From contig NC_088914.1 of NCBI RefSeq assembly GCF_963576675.1, positions 13,185,001 to 13,249,000 of the forward strand: a DNA stretch of 64,000 nucleotides, in the 5' to 3' direction. The notes beneath the pieces are model-generated. The model was not told where the DNA came from. It saw only the letters and a list, made by a program, of their open reading frames with translations, and made no database searches. A program made the position numbers and the translations under genes. This document shows, in pieces, positions 1-9,448 of this stretch (its first letter is position 1; each line of letters begins with the position of its first letter). The stretch is from Euphorbia lathyris. Lineage: Eukaryota > Streptophyta > Magnoliopsida > Malpighiales > Euphorbiaceae.

Positions 1-583
1 TTCGAGGAGAAGGTGATTCGGACCGCCTACTTTTCTCTTTTCTGCGCTTTTTGTGCCTTCGCCCTTCTGATCCACCCAAGGAGAGATTCGACCGCGGCCG
101 CCTTGGGATACTTGATCCGCCCAGGTTTATCCCCTGGCTTACGGACCCGCCAGGAAGAGTTTGATCGTTCCTTTGACTTCCTCCTGCGCCAGTAGGGAAT
201 AATTCCCGATTGATCAGTCGTTCACCAAGCGCTACCGTGGAAGTTACCACGGATTCTGTATTATGAGCTTGGAGAAATGAAGAATTGAGGGCGTTTGATC
301 CTATAGTCGCCTGGGGCCATGAAGATACCGTAGACGTGGGCGCCATGCTCCAAAACGGAGGAATCATCATGAATGACCGTAGGCGATTACCCATCTCAGG
401 GCCAAACTCCCTTCCTATGGCTTCAGCACACATGTTGATGAATGCGTCTGGTGGCACACTACCTTCAGCTTGTGTTGTGGGAGCACTTGAATCAGCACGA
501 CCAGCACTAGTTACAGGTTGACTTGATGGTGTTACTAATGGTGTTTCTTCCCCCGATGTGGGGTTCGGTTCCCCATTTGCCAT
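1..583 (-). CDS. Tat-lineage Ty3/gypsy gag, N-terminal part (runs off the left edge)
   Basis: Reading the minus strand from the ATG at 583, the frame stays open for all 194 codons to the window edge. The product starts MANGEPNPTSGEETPLV, is rich in Ser, Thr, Pro and Gly, and ends in a basic Arg/Lys/Ser stretch (GRRHKKRRKEKSRRSESPSP), as in the leading part of Tat-lineage Gag before the capsid domain. It begins about 55 bp inside a primer-binding-like site and an LTR, the layout expected for gag. The Tat element near 51.6 kb has a similar low-complexity Gag N-terminus and the same sequence beside its LTR. Capsid and zinc-knuckle parts would lie left of the window, so the lineage rests on context. 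An alternative is another gypsy lineage. Confidence 0.7.
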   Translation of the reverse strand, partial: MANGEPNPTSGEETPLVTPSSQPVTSAGRADSSAPTTQAEGSVPPDAFINMCAEAIGREFGPEMGNRLRSFMMIPPFWSMAPTSTVSSWPQATIGSNALNSSFLQAHNTESVVTSTVALGERLINRELFPTGAGGSQRNDQTLPGGSVSQGINLGGSSIPRRPRSNLSLGGSEGRRHKKRRKEKSRRSESPSPR

Positions 584-631
584 GTCTTTTTAAAGTGAAC
601 GAAAAACCCTTTATTTGATTAAGGATTCCAC

Positions 632-646
632 CTTCACCGCACCAAT
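632..646 (-). promoter_or_regulatory. Putative primer binding site of the left-edge Tat element
   Basis: Read on the minus strand, ATTGGTGCGGTGAAGG lies immediately inside the LTR end. The element at 51.1 kb has TTGGTGCGGTGAGCG at the same place. The tRNA it pairs with was not identified. Confidence 0.5.
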
Positions 647-1165
647 TGATGGCTTGTGGAGAAATTCTGATCAGCTTCCGTCCCTGCGGGGGCGTCGTTG
701 GGTTCGACGGGGGGAAGCTCCGATGCCAAAGTCAGTAAGGAAGAACAAGTGAGCAAACTGAATTGACAAAGGGTAAGTGAAATGTGTACCTTGATAGCCT
801 GAGATATAGGCTATATATAGTCATGAAGTTGTAACTTTCGGTAACTAGAAAGTCTCCATTAATGTCCCATTAATGGCGGTTACAGGTTACTCTTAAGTCG
901 GCGGTTAGCTAATTGATAGCTCATTAATGGCCTTTATTGCTAGATCGGCCCAGCCGTTCTAATGGCGGATTGAGTGTTTATGGAGATCCGCCTCATAGGT
1001 TCGCCCGCGAGTCTCTTTTGGTGAGTCTTTGGAGATTCGCCTCATAGATTCGCCGGATCCCTTTGTTCCTATACGCCGTGGTATTCCCGTGTTACGTGAC
1101 CGACACGTGGCGTTCTTTAGGCGAATATCCCTTTTGATCCTTGGGATAATATCACGATGTTATCA
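647..1165 (-). repeat. 5' LTR of the left-edge Tat element
   Basis: On the minus strand this 519-bp segment begins TGATAACATCG and ends CCATCA, the TG...CA ends of an LTR. It carries a TATA-like ACTATATATAGCC (around 810-825) and is followed by the primer-binding-like site and the gag ATG. It is close in length to the 511-bp LTR at 51.1 kb. The partner LTR lies outside the window, so the outer boundary at 1165 rests only on the TG end. Confidence 0.65.
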
Positions 1166-1424
1166 GTAGTATAGATATAGATGACTTGTAAACATGATAC
1201 GGAATCGTCACTAAACTGATTAGGTTAACACGATATTGACACAAATTTTGTTATTAGATTAGAATTGACGCATTTTGATACTGAATCAAAATTGACATGC
1301 CACGAGTACGATAATTACCACCTCCAATTCCAACAGTCTATATAGAGACCAAAAATATGTGTATGTATTTTTTGTTAAATATTTAATCAAATTAGATAGG
1401 TCAATATTGAATTTTATTGAAGGC

Positions 1425-1633
1425 AAGAATATGTGATAGTGATTGCGAAGAGCAAGCTGGTAACTCTTTTTTTTTTCTCTTTTTCTCAAATAATATAAGT
1501 ATAAATTTCATTTAGTGGTGGCAAAATTATACAATCTGATTGTACGATACGAAATCATTATATAATTTTAATGTTTGAGTTTAGCTTAGTAGATAATGTG
1601 TCATTTTTTGGATTGACACGTGAAAGAATAATC

Positions 1634-1708
<75 letters not shown>

Positions 1709-2448
1709 TCAATTGTGTGACTATCTCAAGGAGACAAATCCTTGTCTAACTCTTGTAACCCAAACTTAGGCTAGCTAGGAAACCAAGTTCAACTAGACTC
1801 CTAGTCCAACACTCAGTCCTAATCTAATACAAACTCCACAATCCAAACCATAAACAACTGTATTCTTCTAATAACACGAACTCGGCACATAAATATTTGG
1901 ATTGAGTTAGCGTTGACATGATAACCCGAAAATGACACAAATATTTAAATTATTGTTATATTCTCTCATATTTTTGCATGTCACTTTATTAATAAATGTT
2001 ATAAAATTACAATTATTACTTGCAAATACAACTCAAATCTTCTATATTGTAAGAAACACATTTTAAGGCACCTCAACATGATATTTGCAGACTTTTGGAT
2101 TATTATTGTTAACGTATTAATCCAAAAATAACATAAAATATTTAAAAATAATATCATATTCTCCTACATTTTTGAAACTTGCCATTAACATACGTATATA
2201 GTAAAATTACGTGTAACTCGAAACAATGACATGAAATCGACAATGACTCGACTAGGTAAACATGATGTTGACCTGAAAGTTTTTAGGTTGGGTTAGGATT
2301 GACTCGTTTTGACACAACACGAACACGATAAGAACCCGATAATTGCGACCTCCCATTTCATTCATTATAATTTATAATCAATTTATTTAATGATTTGTTT
2401 TTCTCATGTGCAGACAAATTGGGTAATAACTTGAAGGCACTTGGATAA
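1425..2448 (+). pseudogene. Broken Ole e 6-like cysteine-rich protein gene (end of exon 1, intron, exon 2)
   Basis: About 35 bp of exon 1 survives (1425-1459), ending AGAGCAAGCTG before a GT donor. It matches the 3' end of exon 1 of the intact gene at 44.1 kb. An intron of about 950 bp follows, with long stretches like the intact gene's intron, including the blocks around 1900-2160 and 2220-2400. After TGTGCAG comes an exon-2 remnant (2414-2448) reading DKLGNNLKALG then stop, against DELGIKLKAP in the intact gene. The ATG, signal peptide and the Cys-rich core are gone, so no product is expected. The missing 5' part lies toward the Tat element ending at 1165, but 1166-1424 is not recognisable as exon 1. 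Confidence 0.8.
1637..1708. repeat. (TA)32(CA)4 microsatellite
   Basis: Uninterrupted TA dinucleotides run from 1637 to 1700, followed by four CA units. It sits in the intron remnant of the broken Ole e 6-like copy. Confidence 0.95.
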
Positions 2449-2554
2449 AAATGATAGAAATAAGTAAATAATTGATTAAATTTTATATTTATTAAATTTT
2501 AATTTGTAAAAAGAAAAAAAATATATAAAATGTATGGTTTAAGGCCTCTAAAAT

Positions 2555-5141
2555 TGTCACACCCGACCCTAAACGGTATCGGGTATGAAGGAAAAATAGG
2601 ATAACGAAAGTCTATCTGTCAAAAGACGAACCTATTTTCTAATAAATGAAAATTTATTTGGACTACTTAAAGTTTTATTTAATTATTTGGCTTGGACTTG
2701 ATAATTCTATCAAGCTTCCTTCGTATCCCGAACATCTTTTAATCTTTAAATCGGGAATCAAAGCCACGTAGTTCTACCTATTTTAGGTAGTTCTCTTAAC
2801 TTATTAACTCGTTTTAACTTATTGACACGTTGAATAACACGCTAATACTTTAATTGTATGTTTCACTTTGTTATAGTTTATAAATCATTCGAATTAAATA
2901 AATTGTTTTAACAAACCAACTCGTAATCAATCAAACGTTTCATCAAACCAACTCGTAATCAAACAAACGTTTTTATCAAACCCACTCGTAATCAATCAAA
3001 CATTTTATGAAATCAAATCCGTAGTCAAGTAAACTCGTAATTAATCAAACGTAAAACCATATATGAAAATCAACTCATAACCGATAATATAAAACTTTAT
3101 ATCCATTCTAGAGTTTCTCCCCTTATGTATCAATCCATAACCACACATATCAAGAATCATATAGTCGAGACGTTTCTTTAATCTTGCTTAATCCCGTATT
3201 GGTCTTACCCCACACTTCGCTGCCAATACCCGACTAGGTCTTTACACTGTGTACACAGGCCATGTCCCTCACTGAACATGGTCTTCAAATATCAAAACCA
3301 CCCGTCCGGATTACTCTGGATGGATATATATAAAATCATAAATCACAATATGCTCAAATCTCTTTTCACAGTCAAACTTCCAATTAATTCCATAACTGTA
3401 AAACCATATGGCATCAATTGACTATTTTCTCAAAAATACTCACAATCATTAAAATCAAATAATCTTTTTAATATAACTAAAATTGTTAAAAATTCGTATA
3501 AAATCATCGATTCATAATTTAATCGAACTCCAAGCATTAAATAGCTCAAAATATTGTATCGATAAAATTTAATATCGTTAAAAGTAAATATTCTTATCGA
3601 ACTACTTTCAATCACCGAACAAAAATTCTAAACCGAATTACTATTAGACTCGTTAACTACTAAGAATATATTCGTCCTAATTTTATATTCAAATTATTCT
3701 ACTAATTTTATATTCAAATTATTCCACCAACTTTTATATGAAATTTTAACAAATATCGGTATTAATCCTTCTAATTTATAACGCATTTTAACTCGATAAT
3801 TTAAAGTCACTTAATTATAAAAGTTAAAACTAAATTTTAAACCAAATACTTTATCGACTATTATTCTTGTTTGTCACCGAAATTGTAATGTGTAAACAAA
3901 ATTGTATCATTAATTCCGAACGAAGGTTCAGTTAGACTCGTGACACTGCTACGAGTCTATCTGTACAAATTTTATATTCCAAACGCTTGTACAAATTTTA
4001 TATTAATACAATATAAAATAATCAACTATTTTTATTGGTCTATTTTGATATCTAAGATAGTAATTTAAACCGACATTGTTAGTTTGGACAAACTATCTCT
4101 AAACTCGTGGCGCTGCTAAAAGCCTTAATACCGAATCGAACTTTCATTTCGATAAATCTAAAGGACAACTCTCTAAATTTTATATTTTTGTTAGTAAAAT
4201 ATAGACTTGATAAATCACTTGTCGTAAACAGGTTAGAATTTAACAAAACGGAACCTAACTTACTCAAAATCATACTTATAACATTTTAAAAATAATTTAA
4301 ATATAAAATACAGTTACCGAAATATCGTCGTTAATCACCGAAAATTCATCAGTATGATCCATTACAGCTACTGGTTCACGTCACTGTCAGAAATTCAATG
4401 ATGGTAGTTTCGTATCTTATTTATTCATTGTTTTATCAAATCGAATATTTAACTCCCCAATATCCATTACTCCAAAATATGAATAAAACGTAGACTACAA
4501 ATAAAATAATGAGTAAAACCATTTTTTATATAATAAATAATAATAATAAGCACCTATTAAAATAAAGCATTCCTTAAAAAAAAAAAAAAACTACATGCTA
4601 ACCTTATATAAATATGAAATCATTTACCCTCTTTTTCTACTTGTACCTCCAAAACAACCCTCCCTTTTTCAATGGTTACAAAATAATATATGGATATCCA
4701 AAACTTATGCCACATGTATATTATAAATGAATAAAAGCATGCAATAGGACATTTGTCCTTTTTGTTGTCACAATATGATTTATTTATTAATTTTTTTAAA
4801 CTTGTATAAATGACACATGTATCTTTAATTGTTTATTGATGCACCACTTGTTAATCCACTACACAAATCTTATAAATTGTATTATTATTATTATAAATTA
4901 ATATGAAAATTAATATGAGAATTATCAAACAATTTCTTACATACGTATATCTATGATTTGGTAAATTGAAAAATATTGATTTTTATCTTTTAATTTATAA
5001 CTTTTTATAAAACTTATCCAAATCTTTTAGTTTACACTTAAAAATATTAAATTAAACCTAATAGTGTATTTAAATTTTTTAATTAATTAACACTATCTAT
5101 TCCGAAAATAAAGATTAGACATTTTAGACACGGACGTGACA
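2555..5141. mobile_element. Solo LTR, 2.59 kb, with 5-bp target duplication
   Basis: The segment begins TGTCACACCCGACC and ends GGACGTGACA, giving TG...CA ends with a short inverted terminal match. It is flanked by AAAAT at 2550-2554 and 5142-5146. The related locus at 45.0 kb reads CTCTAAAATACT without interruption, so it is the empty site. There is no open coding region and no internal LTR pair, so a solo LTR from a large-LTR retrotransposon fits best. Direct repeats around CTCGTAATCAATCAAACG lie at about 2925-3060. The retrotransposon family was not identified. Confidence 0.8.
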
Positions 5142-5146
5142 AAAAT

Positions 5147-5428
5147 ACTATAGCGGCTTCTGAAATAAGGGAATCATCAATTTCATAGACGTTTGATACG
5201 TAGGGAACATTGAAAATAGGGTGAGAGAAGGGGAGACATCAATTTTCTAGTAGGGATGTAAATAGAATAGAACAGAGGGTAAAGAACTAGTGTTAGATCA
5301 ACCAATAAAAACTTGTCTTTGGTCTTTTGACCATGATCATCGTATGTTCATGGATGAAATAGAAAAGAAACTCATCTGCAATCGTTTAGGAATCTATAAA
5401 TGTCCTGAGTTTTGAACATGCGATACAA
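5147..5428. other. 3' flank of the duplicated Ole e 6-like block
   Basis: From about 5147 to 5300 the sequence resembles 45025-45170 downstream of the intact Ole e 6-like gene, with shared blocks such as ATAGGGTGAGAG and TTTCATAG. No gene is visible. Confidence 0.6.
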
Positions 5429-5857
5429 ATGAAGGTTGTGAGAGCAGAATTAAGGGAGGAAATAGAGGCTAATAAACATATGGACAACCATGAATCCATA
5501 ATAACATGTTCTACTAGAAATCGTGTCATCGCAGTTGTCGCAGAAGGAGAGATGGGCATGAAGAATCTCAACATGGTGTATGTAGATGTCGTTCCAAAGA
5601 AAATGTATGTAGTCCTATGCGCTAAGGGAATCCTCATTTGTGAACACCTCTCAAGCAACATCATCGCCTCGATGAATCAAGATCTCCTAAGAGGAGAAAA
5701 GACATTTCTCATAATTCTACCAAATATCACCTTCGGCCTTACGAAGAGAGTCGTCAGAAACCTTTGGGACCAAAATCTAACGATTGACAGAATCCCACAC
5801 CTAATAAAAAAAATTAGGGAATGGAAAACCAACATCCGTCAAAAAAGAAATGTATAA
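5429..5857 (+). CDS. Unidentified 142-codon ORF
   Basis: I do not recognise this gene with confidence. The product starts MKVVRAELREEIEANKH, has a middle section of alternating hydrophobic stretches (YVDVVPKKMYVVLCAKGIL, then LICEHLSSNIIASMN) and ends strongly basic (KKIREWKTNIRQKRNV). There is no signal peptide or obvious transmembrane helix. The middle faintly recalls the DUF1805 fold pattern, but this is weak and by eye only. It lies just past the duplicated Ole e 6-like flank and is not matched at 45.2 kb. The open frame is longer than its AT-rich surroundings would give by chance, so it may be a coding relic, an exon of a longer gene or a captured fragment. I see no promoter that clearly belongs to it. 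Confidence 0.3.
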   Translation: MKVVRAELREEIEANKHMDNHESIITCSTRNRVIAVVAEGEMGMKNLNMVYVDVVPKKMYVVLCAKGILICEHLSSNIIASMNQDLLRGEKTFLIILPNITFGLTKRVVRNLWDQNLTIDRIPHLIKKIREWKTNIRQKRNV

Positions 5858-6071
5858 CCTTACTCTCTTAGCTATTTAATATTATGATCACCTTCTAACA
5901 TCTATCATTCTAGCTACCAAATAAGATTTTAAATTGACATATTTTGTTAAAGAAAAAACTTATTATCTTGTAATGTCTGATAGTAGTCAGATTTAAAATT
6001 GCATTATTTTATACATCAACAATTTGGTTGTTTAAAGATAGGACTGACAGTTACAATATTAAAAGAAAATA

Positions 6072-6668
6072 GACCTAATACACAAATAACCCCCTGAACT
6101 TGTCTAAATGTTGCAACTGCCCCCTCTTCTCCCCAACTTTCCATTGTAACAACTTACCCCTCAAACTTGTCCAATTGTAAGACATAACCCTTCAAACTTG
6201 TCCAATTGTAAAACAGAACCCCAAATTGCTGACATGGACTGCAATTGAAGAAACACGTGAAATACAAAAGCTGCAACACTCGTGGAATGTGATAATCAGA
6301 TATTTGGCCTAAAAAAATCAATATTTAAGTAACCAAATCTCCAATTCTTCAACATATTCTTCAACCTAATGGTATTCTTTTTTGTTATTCCTATTCATTT
6401 TTTTAGTGATTTTTTGATTCAAAGTATTGAGATATTATGAGGGTGAAAGGTGTTTATATGGAGAAATAGCTCCATTGAAGATTTCATGGCGTGATACGAA
6501 TCCAGGGAAACGTTTTTACGGTTGCTTCAAGTACGGGGTAAAAAAAATCCCAATTTGAAGTTATGTTTTATAGTTGGACAAGTTTAAAGGATAAGTTGTT
6601 ATAATTAAAAGTTGAGGGGGACAGTTACAATATTTGAACAAATTCAGGGGTTATTTGTGTATTAGGTC
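6072..6668 (+). mobile_element. Mutator-like non-autonomous element carrying a GRF zinc-finger fragment (Pack-MULE-like)
   Basis: The ends are inverted: GACCTAATACACAAATAACC on the left and GGTTATTTGTGTATTAGGTC on the right. They are flanked by AAGAAAATA and CAGAAAATA, a 9-bp duplication with one mismatch, as expected for Mutator-like elements. The inverted similarity continues inward (about 6095-6220 against 6560-6650). The core at about 6445-6540 reads RCLYGEIAPL, then KISWRDTNPGKRFYGC on the plus strand, the pattern of a GRF-type zinc finger with the second cysteine changed to Tyr. The fragment has no start or continuous frame, so it looks like captured, decayed host coding sequence. Confidence 0.65.
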
Positions 6669-6729
6669 CAGAAAATAAGAAAGATTGAATAGATTGATGG
6701 ACCTCTCCTCATATATTATTATCTACATA

Positions 6730-7278
6730 CAGTAAAACCTCTATATAAGAATACACTTGGGACTGAGTTATTTGTATAACAATTGGAAGGTTATTACTAA
6801 ATAGAGTTTGGTATAATAAAATTTCTCAACACATAAAATTTTAAATTTTTATCATAGACATGCATGGTTTATATATAATGTATAACAATAGACATTAATG
6901 GAACAAATTAAATTAGAATTTCAATTTAGAGTTTAGGTTTTCAATATATAGATAATTGAAAGAGTTTTATGGAAAAAATATAAACATCAATGAGAATACT
7001 AAATATTTATAATTTCAAGTTGTAGTTTGTTTCCAACTCATAGATAATTTCAATAGTTTTTTTTTAATATTTTATAATTTAGTTTGAATTCTTAATATAT
7101 ATATATAATTATTACTATATAGAGGTATGGTTTCTAAAGGTGGGACTTGAAAAGTGTATAACAAATAACGTTTGGGAGGTTATTCCTATTTATAACTGGT
7201 CCAAGTTGGGACCGAGTTTTTTTATAACAAAATAGAGGTTATTCCTATATAGAGTATTCTTATATAGAGGTTTTACTG
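6730..7278. mobile_element. Emigrant/pogo-type MITE
   Basis: The left end is CAGTAAAACCTCTATATAAG and the right end is its inverse, with TA on both sides (6728-6729, 7279-7280). The terminal sequence and TA target match the Emigrant/Lemi1 group of plant pogo-like MITEs. At 549 bp with no coding capacity it is non-autonomous. Confidence 0.75.
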
Positions 7279-7319
7279 TAATTGTAAAACTATGACACGT
7301 GATGAATAACATAAAATAT

Positions 7320-7570
7320 AGTTATTTCCTTTTTTGGAAAAGGAAAAATCTTAGGTACAGGTGGGCCTTTACCCCAATTAGCATTTCGAGATAATCTAAA
7401 ATAATAGCTGAATTCGAAACCTAATAAATAGAGTTACCAATTGATTACCACTCGAATTAAGATATTGTTAGATAAAAATGAAAATTAAGTACTGTATTTA
7501 TCAATTGATTACCACTCGAATTAAGATATTGTTAGATAAAATTGAAAATTAAGTATTGAAATAAATACAT
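7320..7570. repeat. AT-rich repeat with internal 61-bp tandem duplication
   Basis: Two adjacent copies containing CAATTGATTACCACTCGAAT and AAGATATTGTTAGATAAAA begin at about 7439 and 7500, 61 bp apart, with few differences. The wider segment is loosely repeated at about 8725-8900 (TTATTTCCTTTTTTG, AATAAATAGAGGTAGC). No coding region is seen. Confidence 0.65.
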
Positions 7571-7939
7571 ATTGAATTATAAGTATTGAAAATTGTAAAT
7601 GTTAAAAGTATTAAATATTATAATTGTTTGATAAATACAATACATAAGTATTAAATATAAAAATATTAATTTATAATGTTCAATTTAAAATTTAAAATTA
7701 ATTATTATGACTTATCAAAATAAGTGATTTTTAATCTAACCAAATAATTTAATAATTTAAGTGGTTAGAAAAATATAATTATCAAATGAACTTAAAAAAA
7801 ATAAATAAGTTTCTACCAAAAATAAATAAAAATAAATAAATAAGTGCTTAATTTTATATTTATTTATCAAATATGTCTAACTCTCCTTAGCACGTATAGT
7901 TATATCTAAAAACACATAAAATAATGACTTAATACATCC

Positions 7940-8118
7940 CATAATGTTCACATGGATCCCGATAACCAAATGAAATTATATCATCCGTTAGATCTAGGTT
8001 TGATTAAAATCCTAAGATGGATATATAAAGCATTTTAAGACTTAGATTTAATTAGTCTAGATCTAACGGTGAATGACCAAATTCATTTAATCATCAGAAT
8101 CCATGTGAACACCACTAC
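7940..8118. mobile_element. Short MITE with inverted arms and 9-bp target duplication
   Basis: The inverted arms are seen in TGTTCACATGG and CCATGTGAACA, and in CGTTAGATCTAG and CTAGATCTAACG. The element is flanked by AATACATCC at 7931-7939 and 8119-8127. The 9-bp duplication suggests a Mutator-like origin, but the terminal bases match poorly. Confidence 0.5.
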
Positions 8119-8127
8119 AATACATCC

Positions 8128-9035
8128 ATAGTCCCTTCTACTTTTTCAACAAAGTCAATTTCTCTTATACTTTTAAAATGTTCAATTTATCCCTGTAACC
8201 ATTTAAATTCACATGGCAAAGTAAGAAGAGATTTTGAAAAAATTGAAAATGTGCAACTTTAAGCAAGTTCAAAGGACATTAAAATTTTATTATTTTCAAT
8301 TTTATTTAGTTTAATTTAATTATAAACTACGTTGAAAGGACATAAACATTGATGAGAAAAAAAAACTAAAAATAATATAGCTTTTTTTTATTTAATCACA
8401 TACGATTTCCGATTGAAATCGTCTAATACATCCGAATTAAGACTTTATATAGTAAACCCTACAATCTAATCCTAAAGATAAAAGGAAATAAAATAGAAAA
8501 ATTTCATAAAAGGCCTAAAAAAATAGTAATTTGCGGTTTTTAGCTCGTAAAGGATGGAATTTAGCCGAAAAGCGATGGAAGTCACAACAAAGTGGTGAGT
8601 TTTGATGACCGTTTTCAATTATTATAGGGTCCAAGAGCGTAAATATCTGAAAGTCACAAATTCATCTTGAAATCTTTTTCTCATATTTATTCAAAATCTT
8701 GCAAGCCATTTCCTTTGCTTCATCATAATTATTTCCTTTTTTGAAGAGGAAAAATCTCAAATAATAATGGACCTACCTGGTTAGCAGTAATAACTTACAA
8801 TAAAAGTTAAAATTCAAACCTAATAAATAGAGGTAGCAATTCGTTACCACTCGTTAAAGTGTTGTTTAATAAAACTGAAAATTAAGTGTCAAACGAATAT
8901 GTACTTAATTATAATTATTAAATATTATAAGTATTGAAATTAATAAAACTATTATAATTATTGAATATTATAAATTGTTGAATACTTTTTTGATAGGTAT
9001 AAGTATAGGTGCTAAAGATGTATTAAGCCTCAAAT
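8128..9035. other. AT-rich intergenic DNA
   Basis: There are no open frames of note. The region holds the diverged second copy (about 8725-8900) of the 7.3-kb repeat. Nothing else is identified. Confidence 0.6.
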
Positions 9036-9050
9036 AATTATTCGACACAC

Positions 9051-9145
9051 ACTCACCTTTTCTTTTATTAATATATGGCGGGTTTGAGCCATAGGTGTTC
9101 TTCCCGCTCAAGGTCTGTCTCGTCCCAATTTCTATCAAAAAAACA
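9051..9145 (+). mobile_element. 5'-truncated LINE 3' end upstream of CYP71 copy 1
   Basis: A 95-bp insert ends TTTCTATCAAAAAAAC, an A-rich LINE-type tail. It is flanked by 15-bp duplications AATTATTCGACACAC at 9036-9050 and 9146-9160. The equivalent DNA upstream of CYP71 copy 2 (about 22120-22150) lacks it, so insertion came after the copies separated. It lies roughly 300 bp before the start codon. Confidence 0.7.
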
Positions 9146-9173
9146 AATTATTCGACACACTAAAGAGTTTTTA

Positions 9174-9350
9174 TATTAAGTACCGGGTCCTCCATATCAC
9201 TCAGAGAACCCCCAATTCACATGTATTGTGATCTTACGTAATAACTAAAATAGTGGAGCCTCTTATAAAATACGTGAGTCCATATTACACGTGTCAAAAT
9301 ATGTATAGAAGGTCCTCCATTTGACATGGAGAACCGGGTGTTTCTAATAA
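9174..9350. mobile_element. MITE in the promoter of CYP71 copy 1 (family also at 23.1 kb)
   Basis: The arms are ACCGGGTCCTCCAT on the left and ATGGAGAACCGGGT on the right, with ACACGTGTCAAAATATGTAT inside. A relative with the same features lies in the intron of CYP71 copy 2 (23116-23302). The two related genes were thus hit separately by one family. The exact ends and target duplication are unclear, perhaps ATTA. Confidence 0.6.
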
Positions 9351-9377
9351 TTACTCGATACACCAAACCGTTTTTTT

Positions 9378-9384
9378 TATAAAA
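9378..9384 (+). promoter_or_regulatory. TATA box of CYP71 copy 1
   Basis: TATAAAA lies 65 bp before the chosen ATG. The same motif in the same surroundings precedes CYP71 copies at 22166 and 46133. Confidence 0.55.
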
Positions 9385-9448
9385 CCCATCCAAACCTCTC
9401 TAGTTTTAAACAAAACCAGAAATCTTGGTTTCCAATTCCATTCTACAA

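Noticed and set aside
4079..4289. Small ORFs on both strands within the 2.6-kb solo LTR
   Set aside because: Short, AT-driven and overlapping on opposite strands; no domain is recognisable.
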